Assembly (NCBI RefSeq): GCF_014698045.1
Contig: NZ_JACJSE010000004.1
Coordinates: 1 to 64,000, forward strand
Direction: 5' to 3'
DNA: 64,000 bases
Source: Aulosira sp. FACHB-615
Lineage (GTDB): Bacteria > Cyanobacteriota > Cyanobacteriia > Cyanobacteriales > Nostocaceae
A program made the position numbers and the translations under genes. Within the stretch, counting starts at the first letter, position 1. Each line of letters starts with the position of its first letter. Positions 10,369-19,229 of the stretch are shown here, piece by piece. The notes beneath the pieces were generated by a model. That model ran no database searches. It was not told the DNA's origin and saw only the letters and a list, made by a program, of their open reading frames with translations.

Positions 10369-10875
10369 CTAACCACCAGTTAATACTCGCCACAAAGTGC
10401 TAATTAATAATATTGGAATTGTGATTAAAACAATACCTAGCAATAATAAACCGACTAAAACAACTAACACAAACCCAGTATCGGCCTTTTTTGTACCGCC
10501 AGGAATTTTTAAATGTTCTTCTAACAGCTTGAGATTATATTCATTCGACTTCCATGCAAAATCAAATAAGTCTCCGGCTACAGGTAAACTGCCCACCAAA
10601 CTATCAATGATGATATTCAAAATCATTCTGCCTAAAGTTGCTTTAGGCGCACCTAATCTGGCAGCTTCTAAAATGATGTAGCTGGAAAATATCAATCCCA
10701 CAACATCACCACCAACAGGTAACAGTCCTAATAATGGATCTAAACCGACACTCACATCTGTACCAGGAATAGTGATGGCTTTGTCCATTACGCGACTCAA
10801 CTGGCGCAGTCGCCTCAAGGAAGGTGCTTTAGCGTCAGGATCAATATTAGAAAACCGTGGGGAAGAATCAGGCAT
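10369..10875 (-). CDS. DUF4112 membrane protein
   Basis: 168 residues. A conserved hydrophobic-glycine core (LDPLLGLLPVGGDVVG, then a paired repeat SLVGSLPVAGDLFDFAWKSN) identifies the DUF4112 family, and a C-terminal transmembrane segment follows (VLVVLVGLLLLGIVLITIP). The family has no established function. It probably forms an operon with the alpha/beta hydrolase immediately downstream (9 bp). Confidence 0.8.
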   Translation of the reverse strand: MPDSSPRFSNIDPDAKAPSLRRLRQLSRVMDKAITIPGTDVSVGLDPLLGLLPVGGDVVGLIFSSYIILEAARLGAPKATLGRMILNIIIDSLVGSLPVAGDLFDFAWKSNEYNLKLLEEHLKIPGGTKKADTGFVLVVLVGLLLLGIVLITIPILLISTLWRVLTGG

Positions 10876-10964
10876 TCAAGCGATCGCTTCTTTGAAGTTG
10901 GAACCGTTCAATATTTTACTGCTGCTTGGTAATTTGACAAGGGTTTGTCCTAATACTTAATTTT

Positions 10965-11080
10965 GAGTACTGAGTTGAAAGTGCTGAGTGCTGAGTTGAG
11001 AGGTAATATATTATTTTTCTGCTCCCCTGCTCCCCTGCTCCTCTACTCCTCTGCTTTCCTGTTCCTTTGCTTCCTGACTC
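10965..11080. repeat. STRR heptamers and GAGCAGGG-type array at the end of the YihY gene
   Basis: On the plus strand there are AGTGCTGAGTGCTGAGTTG heptamers followed by iterated CTCCCCTGCTCCC-like units. The array continues into the minus-strand YihY/BrkB reading frame, which encodes a low-complexity tail (ESRGVEEQGSRGAEK) from it. A related C-rich arm occurs at 61900-61940. Confidence 0.65.
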
Positions 11081-11958
11081 CCTATCTTTTGATAGCGCAT
11101 ATCTTCGCCGACAATCACATTTAGTTGGTTTCCAATGAGTAAAACAGCCGCACTCATCCACAACCACAGCATTAAAACGATGACAGTCCCGACTGCGCCA
11201 TAAACTTTATTGTAGTTACCAAAATTAGTGACATAAAGCCGGAATAATGATGAGAGTATTGCCCAAAAAATCGCTGCTAAACTTGCCCCTGGCATAATTG
11301 GTGTGCCAGGATTCCACACACTAGGGCCATAGCGATACACAAAACTAAAAGCCGTAGCAACAATACTTAAACTCACAGGCCAGCGTAATAACTGCCAAAG
11401 GTGCTGCAAAAATAGTAAAGAACTATGCTCATAGACGGCTATTTTTAATAGTAGGTCACTAACAAAGATTAAAAACGAAGCCAACATTAACAGTACTATT
11501 GTACCAACTGTTAAACCCAACGAAATCAGTTTAGCTTGCCAAAAAGGACGGCTTTGTTGTGGCGGAGTTTGATGGATTTGATCAAATGCTGTCATAGCTG
11601 TACTGATAGCACCAGAAGCAGTCCAAAGAGCGATCGCAAAGCTGAGAGAAAACAAACTACTATTTTTAGAGTGGGCAATTTCCCGGCTGGCAAAGTCACG
11701 AATCAAAATCATCGCTTCTTCTGGCGCAACTTGACTCAATAAAGCCGCCATCTGTCTAAAAGTATCTTGTAACGATTCTGCCAACAAACCAATCGCTGTC
11801 AGTACAGCCAAAATAGCCGGAAACAACGATAACATGGCATTAAAGGCAATTTCAGCAGCAAGTCCTAGTAGTCGTCGTTCGATTGTCCGAGCAAAGGTTT
11901 TTTTGAGAATGCGCCAATTCAGATGGCGAAAAAAACGGACAAAACGCGGCTTTGGCAT
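11011..11958 (-). CDS. YihY/BrkB-family inner-membrane protein with repeat-derived tail
   Basis: 315 residues. An N-terminal amphipathic segment and about six transmembrane helices contain family motifs such as RLLGLAAEIAFNAMLSLFPA and YGAVGTVIVLMLWLWMSA. YihY/BrkB proteins are polytopic membrane proteins, sometimes loosely annotated as ribonuclease BN or transporters; the function is unproven. The last about 25 residues (from about QKIGSQEAKEQ) are low-complexity and are encoded by an intergenic-type tandem repeat. The natural C-terminus has probably been replaced or extended by repeat expansion. It is transcribed leftward, separate from the DUF4112 pair. Confidence 0.85.
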   Translation of the reverse strand: MPKPRFVRFFRHLNWRILKKTFARTIERRLLGLAAEIAFNAMLSLFPAILAVLTAIGLLAESLQDTFRQMAALLSQVAPEEAMILIRDFASREIAHSKNSSLFSLSFAIALWTASGAISTAMTAFDQIHQTPPQQSRPFWQAKLISLGLTVGTIVLLMLASFLIFVSDLLLKIAVYEHSSLLFLQHLWQLLRWPVSLSIVATAFSFVYRYGPSVWNPGTPIMPGASLAAIFWAILSSLFRLYVTNFGNYNKVYGAVGTVIVLMLWLWMSAAVLLIGNQLNVIVGEDMRYQKIGSQEAKEQESRGVEEQGSRGAEK

Positions 11959-12139
11959 AACTAGGTATTAAGTCTTCACAAGCACAATGCCACAATAACT
12001 TATCTAGTGCCATCGGTAAATTAGGACTTACGCAAAAAACCAAAAAGTAAGGTTTGACAGCAGGGTGTATGGGTATGAGGATGTACTTCAACAAGGCAAT
12101 TGAGGGAATACTCAAAATTAGTAGTATGACCTTTCAACA

Positions 12140-12691
12140 ATGTCACATTTACCATTAACTGTTCGTATATGGGCTGCAATTTGCCATCTTAACGCATTTA
12201 TTTGGATACCTTTTTTGTTTTTCCAATACACATTGCATAATGCTTTACTTCAGCTTGCGCCACTTCCGCCAGGAGTCTCTATCTGTCTTGTAAGACCACA
12301 CGCAATTTGTAATGCTGAAGTTCGGTATATGCTTTTTGTTGTGATGTTAATTCAATTAACTTGCGTTTGTTGCCTTCCTTTTATTAGTGTGGTAGTCACA
12401 TTATTTTTATGGAAAATTAAGAAAAATACTGATTTTTTCATATATCAGCATGGTAAAGAAGCTCTAAAATTTCAACTAGAGTTGGCATATATTATGATTA
12501 TTTTGCATGTTATTTGTATATTGATATTGATGATATTAAATTCACTAACAGCAGGAGGTTTACTGGTAATAATGATATTAGATGTTTATGTGTTTCCAAT
12601 CTTAGTAATATTACAATCATTAAAAGCTGTATTCTGCTCGTTTAAGGCATTGAATGGAGGTTTTATTCGTTATAATGACATAGTAAAATGA
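12140..12691 (+). CDS. DUF4870-like four-helix membrane protein
   Basis: 183 residues with four hydrophobic segments (about 8-30, 65-90, 115-140, 145-170). The segment YQHGKEALKFQLELAY followed by two helices and ending ALNGGFIRYNDIVK resembles the DUF4870/Tic20-like family, in which HGREALNFQ and a final Tyr-rich motif are typical. The loop between helices 1 and 2 is longer than usual and rich in Cys and Pro. Function unknown. It stands alone between repeats. Confidence 0.6.
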   Translation: MSHLPLTVRIWAAICHLNAFIWIPFLFFQYTLHNALLQLAPLPPGVSICLVRPHAICNAEVRYMLFVVMLIQLTCVCCLPFISVVVTLFLWKIKKNTDFFIYQHGKEALKFQLELAYIMIILHVICILILMILNSLTAGGLLVIMILDVYVFPILVILQSLKAVFCSFKALNGGFIRYNDIVK

Positions 12692-12764
12692 GAATAGTAT
12701 AGCATTCCTATTTGATATGTGAACCACAGAGACAAGGGAGACAAGTTAGAGTTTGTTTGAAAAG

Positions 12765-12897
12765 TATTGGGCGAATAGAATTCGCTACTATACAAGCAAA
12801 GTCCACCTACGTGGACTAACACAAAATCAAGGTTTTCAAACCCACGTAGGTGGGTTTTGTCTGTGTAGCCGCGATTTCCAATCGCCCAGTGAGTAAT
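12765..12897. repeat. Nested palindromic repeat element (TTGGGCGA ... TCGCCCA)
   Basis: A compound palindrome. Outer arms are GGGCGAATAGAATTCGC on the left and GCGATTTCCAATCGCCC on the right. Inside lie AAGTCCACCTACGTGGACT and a second ACCCACGTAGGTGGGTTTTG arm. The whole could fold into a cruciform or long RNA hairpin. No coding frame of note. The following 12920-12988 carries a GCGTAAGCCGTAACGCACC ... ATGCGTTATG palindrome of a second common type. Confidence 0.55.
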
Positions 12898-12988
12898 AAT
12901 TTAGACTTTCCAAACATCCTCTTAGGCGTAAGCCGTAACGCACCGAAAACTTTGCGGTAGATGCGTTATGCTGTCGCTAACACATCCT

Positions 12989-13080
12989 ACTACTTACGCA
13001 AAATTATGAAAAAACGAACCGCAAAGGACGCAAAGAACACGAAGTTATAAGAGTTTTAGAGAGTTATTGCGTAAGTCCTA
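12989..13080. repeat. MITE-like element, family A ends with a different core
   Basis: Left end ACTACTTACGCA and right end TTGCGTAAGTCCTA form the same terminal inverted repeat as the other family A copies, but the core (GAACCGCAAAGGACGCAAAG) resembles the core of family B elements. It ends 22 bp before the next small gene. A solitary left end (AGGACTTACGCA) also occurs at 12023-12034. Confidence 0.5.
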
Positions 13081-13101
13081 TAGTAATTTGATTTTTTTGA
13101 G

Positions 13102-13374
13102 ATGTTTATGAACGGAATAGATTGGTTAAGAACATTACATACAAAGCAAATTCTTACAATTAAGAATGATTATTCTCAGTATTTTCTTTATTGTGGTTAT
13201 GTTATCTATAACAATGGTGACTTCCCACCAGGTTCTGGAATTAAGATTACCTATGCAGAGTTAAAACAGGTATTAAGTGAAAGACCTCACGTACCAAATA
13301 AAGCCGAAACTAAACGTATCAGACAGAAAGCGGCAAAGCAAAAAGTCAGGTCATATCAATCTAGTAAATTCTGA
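13102..13374 (+). CDS. Small hypothetical protein
   Basis: 90 residues (or 88 from the second ATG at 13108). A folded-looking first half (DWLRTLHTKQILTIKNDY, YFLYCGYVIY) is followed by a basic tail (RIRQKAAKQKVRS). I do not recognise a family. It lies directly downstream of a family A repeat that may carry its promoter. It could be a small regulatory or repeat-associated protein; confidence that it is real is moderate. Confidence 0.45.
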   Translation: MFMNGIDWLRTLHTKQILTIKNDYSQYFLYCGYVIYNNGDFPPGSGIKITYAELKQVLSERPHVPNKAETKRIRQKAAKQKVRSYQSSKF

Positions 13375-13465
13375 TATCAAATAATAACCGCCAATACTCA
13401 CGAACAAACACAAATAATCTTCCTTAACTATCTGCATTCATCCGCGTTAATCGGCGGTTAAAAAT

Positions 13466-14662
13466 TTAATTAACAGTAGACTTAGCAATTACTCCCAACT
13501 GCAACCCCGGCGGATAACTACCTTCTTCTTTAATCCGCTTAATTTCTACATCAGTGAATGGAATACTTAACTTTTGTGCAACTGCACTCACAATATCACC
13601 CCGGTCAATTACGCCAGCTACCGCACCAGCCGGAGATAGTACAGTAATACGTGATAACTGTTCATTTTCTAGTTTGTTAATTACTTCTGCGATCGCAGTT
13701 GATTCGGTGACTGTTGGTATTTCTGTGAGAGGATGAACAATAGTTTGCAGAGTGCGGGTTTCCCATTCACTTCTTTCGACTAAGCGCAAATCATCAATCG
13801 CCACCAGACCGCGATAACGGCCATCCGACGCAGCAAAATAAACTTGTGGTGCAGCACTTTCTAATAAATATGCGTCAGCAAAGGCGCGTAAACTCTGTTC
13901 AGCATCAACTACGCGAAAGTCCCGCGTCATCGCACTACTAGCTACCATTTTCAACAAAGTTTCTTGTAAAGTAGTCACGCGGTCGTAGGTGTTGGCGTTA
14001 CGAATCCCAAACCAACCAATCAGCGCAATCCACAAACCGAGTGCTAATTCTCTTGTAAAGAAATCTACCGCAAATCCTAATGCGATCGCTGCATAACCCA
14101 AAATTTGCCCTGATCTTGCGGCCCAGTGTACTGCTTGAAAGCGATCGCCTGTAACTTTCCACAGTGCTGCTTTTAACACCTGACCACCATCCAACGGTAA
14201 GCCTGGAATCAAGTTAAATAAGGCGACAACCAAGTTAATTCTCGCCAAATCCCCCACCATCATACTCAGAGGACTAGTCTCAGGGATGAAAATTGCTACC
14301 AGCCGCAATAAGAAAAACAACCCCACACTGACCAAAGGCCCGGCTATCGCTACTTGAAAGGCTTTACCAGGAGTTTTCGATTCTTCTTCAATTGCGGCAA
14401 TTCCACCAAACAAAAATAGGGTGATGGAATTAACTTTAATACCTTGCGATCGCGCTGCCAAACTGTGACCTAATTCGTGTAACAATACCGAAGCAAATAG
14501 CAGCAATGCCATGACTATCCCCGCACTCCAGGCGATGACAGACCCCCATTCTTGGTAAGCCACACCAAAATTCAGGGTTGCTAGTCCTAAAATGACAAAC
14601 CACAAAGGGTCTAAAAATAACGGGATGCCAAATAAAGTCCCAATTTTCCAATTTGTTTGCAT
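13466..14662 (-). CDS. Site-2 protease (M50) with C-terminal CBS domains
   Basis: 398 residues. An intramembrane zinc metalloprotease: the HELGH motif (H62, E63, H66) lies in the second/third membrane helix, and the third zinc ligand in NLIPGLPLDGG near residue 160. About six hydrophobic segments fill residues 10-210. The C-terminal part (about 235-380) contains paired CBS-like segments (MTRDFRVVDAEQSLRAFADA; LTEIPTVTESTAIAEVINKL), implying nucleotide-responsive control. S2P enzymes cleave membrane-bound anti-sigma factors or signal remnants; the substrate here is unknown. No anti-sigma gene is adjacent. Confidence 0.85.
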   Translation of the reverse strand: MQTNWKIGTLFGIPLFLDPLWFVILGLATLNFGVAYQEWGSVIAWSAGIVMALLLFASVLLHELGHSLAARSQGIKVNSITLFLFGGIAAIEEESKTPGKAFQVAIAGPLVSVGLFFLLRLVAIFIPETSPLSMMVGDLARINLVVALFNLIPGLPLDGGQVLKAALWKVTGDRFQAVHWAARSGQILGYAAIALGFAVDFFTRELALGLWIALIGWFGIRNANTYDRVTTLQETLLKMVASSAMTRDFRVVDAEQSLRAFADAYLLESAAPQVYFAASDGRYRGLVAIDDLRLVERSEWETRTLQTIVHPLTEIPTVTESTAIAEVINKLENEQLSRITVLSPAGAVAGVIDRGDIVSAVAQKLSIPFTDVEIKRIKEEGSYPPGLQLGVIAKSTVN

Positions 14663-15006
14663 TACATTGTCCTAAATCTACAATCATCAGCAGTTCACTT
14701 TAGTCACCCATAAGAAATTTCTCAACTTCTCTAGGTGGGAACATGGTTTTATTTACACTAAATAATCTATGTATTAGAAGTTACATTAAAACAGCGATCG
14801 CCCACCATTAATATTTTACAAACATATCGGCGATCGCTCCTGAGAAAGCGCAAAATACACGATTAGAAATTGTAGAGATTTTTAAACCATGTAAAAAATA
14901 TTTGGGCGTTTGGATGTTGAGGATTGAGGACTTTATACTTAATAGCTTGATGGAATTTATCAACTAAACGAATACATAGCACTCCTAAATTATTCGTCAA
15001 CCAAAA

Positions 15007-15037
15007 GATCCCCGACTTCTCCAAGAAGTCGGGGATC
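15007..15037. terminator. Perfect 14-bp hairpin in the spacer left of the GAF kinase
   Basis: GATCCCCGACTTCT and AGAAGTCGGGGATC form a perfect stem around a CCA loop. There is no U-tract, so it may be a dispersed palindrome rather than a terminator. The surrounding spacer 14663-15187 has no convincing gene; a 66-codon frame across the hairpin looks fortuitous. Confidence 0.5.
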
Positions 15038-15148
15038 TGAGCCTCTCGATTTTCACAAATCAAATATGATTGCTATCAGAATACTGAGTTTCTACTCAGC
15101 ACTTTCCTATACTTCCTATTTTAACCTGTACCGCATCGCCAAAGATTT

Positions 15149-15182
15149 GTGGTGCGTTAGGAATATTTTCCATAACGCACCT
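15149..15182. terminator. Hairpin just downstream of the GAF histidine kinase
   Basis: GGTGCGTTAGGAA ... TTCCATAACGCACC forms a roughly 13-bp imperfect stem 6 bp beyond the minus-strand stop of the kinase gene. Its position suits a transcription end, but the same sequence type is a dispersed Nostoc repeat (compare 12925-12988). Confidence 0.5.
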
Positions 15183-15187
15183 TAACA

Positions 15188-18100
15188 TTATTTCTGCTCT
15201 GAGGGATTGATTTTAGCTAACGATTTACTACTTGTTACCTGACGAATTGGTAGTTCAACTACAAACTCTGAACCTTTGCCGAGTTCCGAGTGGCAATATA
15301 TCTTACCTTTATGTTTATCTGTAACGATTTGATAACTGATAGAAAGTCCTAGTCCTGTACCTTTACCAACAACTTTAGTTGTAAAAAATGGGTCGAACAA
15401 TCGCGCCAGAATATTTTCTTCTACACCAAATCCGTTGTCAGCAATCCGAATCGAAATCCAGTCTTTATTCATCAGAGAAGTAGAAATCCGAATTTCGCTA
15501 GGTTGTACTGCTAGTAATTCAGGAGTAGATTGGACATTTCGCTCTTCTAAAGCATCAATAGCATTAGAGAGCAAATTCATAAATACTTGGTTTAATTGAC
15601 CAGGATAGCATTCGATTAAAGGCAAGGAATCATAGTCTTTGATGACATGAATAGTAGGACTATCACCGGAAGGCTTTAAGCGGTGTTGCAAAATCATCAA
15701 TGTACTGTCAATACCTTCGTGAATATTTGCTACTTTAAAATCAGCTTCATCTAAGCGAGAAAAATTGCGTAATGAGGCGACAATTTCACAAATTCGTTCA
15801 CTTCCTACTTGCATCGACTGAAATAATTTTGGTAAATCATCAAAGAGAAATTCGATTTCTGTGTTACTAAAAAACTCTCGAATTTCAGGGGCAGCATCGG
15901 GATGATGTTGGCGATAAAGTTTGACGCAACGGAGTAAATCTTGAGTATATTGGTGCGCGTGTTGCAAGTTGCCGTAAATAAAATTAATTGGGTTGTTAAT
16001 TTCATGGGCAACCCCCGCTACTAACTGTCCCAAACTCGCCATTTTTTCGGCGTGAATAATTTGCATTTGGGCAGTACGTAACTCGTTCAATGCTTGGGCG
16101 AGTTGATTTGCTTCTTCACGGGTTTGACCAAGTAAACTAGATTGTTGGAATAAGTTGGCTTGACGCAAAGCAACGCTGATTTGAGCAGCTACTTGAGTAA
16201 CAAATTCGAGTTCTTCTTCTTCCCAGTGACGTGCATGGGTGCATTGGTGAATGCACAACAAACCCCAGAGTTCATCACCTTCCATGAGAGGGACAACAAT
16301 TTGGGCTTTGACTTGGAAGCGTTCAATGACATCTAGATGGGGGACTTTGGAACCAATGCTGTTGACATCAGAGATTACTTGCACTTGGCCTTGACGATAT
16401 TGCGGTGCGAAATGGTCGCCAAAGCAATAGTCTTGCACTTTTACAGACAAGGCAGAATCGAATTTTGGTAGTACGTCTTCAGCGATAAATTCGCCACTAC
16501 AAAAACCCACATTCGGATCAAAGCGAAATATCCCGACTCGATCTGCTATGAGCGATCGCCTGATTTCCTGTACTGTAGTCTTGAGGATGGTCTCTAAATC
16601 TAATGATTCTCGGATTTTAACCACCAAATCAAATAAAATCCGGCGCTGTTCGGCGGATTTGTGCAGTTCATCAGCGCGAGTCTGCACTTGAGCCATCACT
16701 TGAGAACTTTGCAGTGCTACTCCTAGTTGGCTGGCTACCTGTCCCAAAAATTCTACTTCTACAGTATCCCAAGAGCGTGGTGCAGAATGTTGATAAGCTG
16801 CCAATAAGCCCCACAAATTTCTGCCGACAAAAATCGGAGTCAATGCGTAGGCACGAATTTTAAATTGCTCTAAAATATCCAGGTGACAGCGAGTGTGTCC
16901 AGCTTGGTAGATATCGTTGACAGCAAAATGTTCGTTGTTGCGATAACGTCCACCTTTGGTTTCTTGTAAGTAAGTATCTTGCCAAACGAGATTTTTGCCA
17001 AAGGGGTTGATGCTATCCCACTGTGCCTCAACCATACCAAAATGACTCACAAATTCGCCACTCCAATCTTGATTAAAGCGATAAACGCCAACTCTCTCGA
17101 CTCGCAACAGCTTACATACTTCTTGGCAAGTTGTTTTCAAAATCAAATCAATATCTAAAGAGGAGCGAATTTTACCGACGACTTCTGTGAGTGCGCGTTG
17201 ACGAGCGATCGCTTCTTGTAAGGCGGTTGCTTGTTGTTTCGATTGGTTCAAATTCTCGGTTTGTTGGATTGCAACACCTAATTGCGCTCCTACTTGTCCC
17301 AAAAACTCAACTTCGTAATTTACCCATTGGCGTGGCCCAGAATGCTGATAGGCTGCAATTAGTCCCCAAAGTTTCGGCCCAGTAAAGATTGGTGCTAAGG
17401 CATAAGCGCGAATTTTAAATTGCTCTAAAATGTCAATGTGACAACGTGAGTGACCAGCTTGGTAAATATCGTTGACCACAAAACTTTCGTTGTTGCGGTA
17501 GCGTCCCCCTTTGGTTTCTTGCATGTGGGTATCTTCCCACACCAAATTTTTGCCAAATGGGCTGATTCGATCCCACTGCGCTTCTACCATCCCGAATTGG
17601 CTGACAAATTCACCACTCCAGTCGTCATTAAAGCGATAAATTGCTGCCCTCTCTAGCTTGAGGAGTTTGCAGAGTTCTTGACAAGCAGTGTTGAGGATAA
17701 TTTCGGTATTGACTGATGAGCGAATATTACCAACTACTTCTGTTAAAGCCCGTTGTCTGGCGATCGCATCTTGCAGTTCGGCGGTGCGTTGTTTGGTTTG
17801 CTCAATCATTTCGGCTTGCTGCATTGCTATGCCTAGATGACTGGCGGCTTGCGCTAAAAATTTAACTTCGTGGTTTTCCCATTGCCGAGCAGCCGAATGT
17901 TGATAAGCTGCCATTAAACCCCATAATTTAGCGCCCACAAAAATAGGTGCGATCGCATACGCCCGAATCTGAAACTGTTCTAAGACTTCAATATGGCAAC
18001 GGGAGTGACCTGCATCGTAAATGTCAGCCACAGCAAACGGCTCATTTGTGCGATATCTTCCGCCCTGGGTTTCTTGTAAATGAGAATCTTGCCACACCAA

Positions 18101-18385
18101 GTCTTGACCAAAAGCAATCAGGGTATTCCAAGGTGGTTCAGCAAAGCCCAAACGATTAATAAAACTACCACTCCAGTCAGAATTGAACTGGTAAATTGCT
18201 ACACGCTCAATTTTTAACTGCCGACAAATGTCTTGACAGGAAGTTGAACACAAAGATTCTAACGGTACTGATCCCCGAATTTTCGCTAAAATCCTCGCTA
18301 GGATTTTTTGATACTGCACATCAAGCTGTAATTGCTTTTGACATTCTTGTAAAGATGTTGTCGCATCATAATAGTTTGTTGTCAT
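15188..18385 (-). CDS. Sensor histidine kinase with four tandem GAF domains (CBCR-like)
   Basis: 1065 residues, no membrane segment. Four GAF domains (about 30-190, 215-375, 400-560, 595-745) precede a helical linker and a HisKA/HATPase module (H794 in GVAHEINNPINF; ATP lid DNGFGVEENI and GKGTGLGLSI). The first three GAFs are near-copies with 185-residue spacing. Each holds RCHIxxLEQF, with cysteines C130, C315 and C500 followed by His at the bilin-attachment position of phytochromes and cyanobacteriochromes (CBCRs), but AAYQHS replaces the usual AHQC. GAF4 instead has the CBCR DXCF motif (DYCF, C654), the conserved LLCIHQC, and Pro682 where the canonical Cys would be. A photosensory or redox role is therefore possible but unproven. 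No receiver gene is adjacent. Confidence 0.85.
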   Translation of the reverse strand: MTTNYYDATTSLQECQKQLQLDVQYQKILARILAKIRGSVPLESLCSTSCQDICRQLKIERVAIYQFNSDWSGSFINRLGFAEPPWNTLIAFGQDLVWQDSHLQETQGGRYRTNEPFAVADIYDAGHSRCHIEVLEQFQIRAYAIAPIFVGAKLWGLMAAYQHSAARQWENHEVKFLAQAASHLGIAMQQAEMIEQTKQRTAELQDAIARQRALTEVVGNIRSSVNTEIILNTACQELCKLLKLERAAIYRFNDDWSGEFVSQFGMVEAQWDRISPFGKNLVWEDTHMQETKGGRYRNNESFVVNDIYQAGHSRCHIDILEQFKIRAYALAPIFTGPKLWGLIAAYQHSGPRQWVNYEVEFLGQVGAQLGVAIQQTENLNQSKQQATALQEAIARQRALTEVVGKIRSSLDIDLILKTTCQEVCKLLRVERVGVYRFNQDWSGEFVSHFGMVEAQWDSINPFGKNLVWQDTYLQETKGGRYRNNEHFAVNDIYQAGHTRCHLDILEQFKIRAYALTPIFVGRNLWGLLAAYQHSAPRSWDTVEVEFLGQVASQLGVALQSSQVMAQVQTRADELHKSAEQRRILFDLVVKIRESLDLETILKTTVQEIRRSLIADRVGIFRFDPNVGFCSGEFIAEDVLPKFDSALSVKVQDYCFGDHFAPQYRQGQVQVISDVNSIGSKVPHLDVIERFQVKAQIVVPLMEGDELWGLLCIHQCTHARHWEEEELEFVTQVAAQISVALRQANLFQQSSLLGQTREEANQLAQALNELRTAQMQIIHAEKMASLGQLVAGVAHEINNPINFIYGNLQHAHQYTQDLLRCVKLYRQHHPDAAPEIREFFSNTEIEFLFDDLPKLFQSMQVGSERICEIVASLRNFSRLDEADFKVANIHEGIDSTLMILQHRLKPSGDSPTIHVIKDYDSLPLIECYPGQLNQVFMNLLSNAIDALEERNVQSTPELLAVQPSEIRISTSLMNKDWISIRIADNGFGVEENILARLFDPFFTTKVVGKGTGLGLSISYQIVTDKHKGKIYCHSELGKGSEFVVELPIRQVTSSKSLAKINPSEQK

Positions 18386-18577
18386 AAACTGTTGAAAACT
18401 TAAACACTTATTTACAGTGTTCCCGGTTTTAGTTTTTGACTCACAGATAGCAATAACAAGCTGTAGGAATCTGGGTTAATTTCGGAATTGACTTGTATAG
18501 TAAGGGAGTTGGGAGTGGGGGGTAGTAAAAAACCTTGTTGCAGTGTACATTCTTGATTTTTATGCAAGTTGCAATCT

Positions 18578-18907
18578 TTAAGTAGATTCGCTACTAGTTA
18601 ATTCTTTCTGCTCATAGTAACGACAACCTTGACAGGGGCCACAGGGGTTAACAGCACAACGAATATAACCAGAACGGGCGTTAAATTTGCAACTAATGTC
18701 ACCAATTAAATAGCCTACTCCTTCTAAGTAGTAGCGATCGCCGTCCATTCGTTGGATGTTGTGTCTACCCCTTGTCCCGGCAAAATTCATGGCTGCTTGT
18801 CTCAGCTGCGCCCTTGTTCTTAAATGGGTTTTCCTAATTAACCATAAAGAAAACAGGGACGGTAAAAAACCAACGATAATTACCAAAAGTGTCTTTATAT
18901 TTAACAC
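18578..18907 (-). CDS. Small membrane-anchored Cys-rich protein (DUF6464-like)
   Basis: 109 residues: one N-terminal transmembrane helix (TLLVIIVGFLPSLFSLWLI), a basic middle, and a conserved-looking C-terminal region with GDISCKFNARSGYIRC and CGPCQGCRYYE. The five clustered cysteines suggest metal binding. The segment resembles a cyanobacteria-specific uncharacterised family (DUF6464). Function unknown. Confidence 0.6.
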   Translation of the reverse strand: MLNIKTLLVIIVGFLPSLFSLWLIRKTHLRTRAQLRQAAMNFAGTRGRHNIQRMDGDRYYLEGVGYLIGDISCKFNARSGYIRCAVNPCGPCQGCRYYEQKELTSSEST

Positions 18908-18985
18908 CTTCTTTTACCCCTTTTATGCGCTGATTGATTGATCGTCCCAGATATGACATTCTACCCGAATTTCTCACGTATGGGT

Positions 18986-19112
18986 AACGGGTGTGGGGAG
19001 AGAGGGGAGTGTGGGGAGAGGAGGGGGAAAGATTTCTTCACTATCCTCCCACCCTTCCCACCCTTCCCACACCTCCCACACCCCTGGATTTCTCTCTTGT
19101 GAGAAATCCAGG
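18986..19112. repeat. G-rich/C-rich hairpin element (family D) plus adjacent 12-bp stem
   Basis: Plus strand runs of GTGGGGAGAG units, a centre GAAAGATTTCTTCACTATCC, then CCCACCCTTCCCACC units: a long imperfect hairpin with tandemly iterated arms. It is followed by a separate stem CCTGGATTTCTC / GAGAAATCCAGG (19083-19094, 19101-19112). The same centre recurs at 53650 and, inverted, at 51055. The spacer 18908-19229 holds no gene. Confidence 0.65.
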
Positions 19113-19229
19113 TCTAGTGGTTGCCAGAATGCAACTAGGGCGTGGCATCTGGCAAAAACTACCAGTGCCACTTCAATCAGCATAACCGCTACAACCGATT
19201 GGGTGAACCACGGTTAATTTTTTATAACT

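Noticed and set aside
14863..15063. 66-codon minus-strand frame
   Set aside because: It crosses a perfect 14-bp palindrome and has no recognisable motif; more likely spacer.
18974..19217. Frames of about 64-74 codons rich in Trp/Glu/Gly or Pro/Thr
   Set aside because: Produced by the G-rich/C-rich hairpin element; same logic as above.
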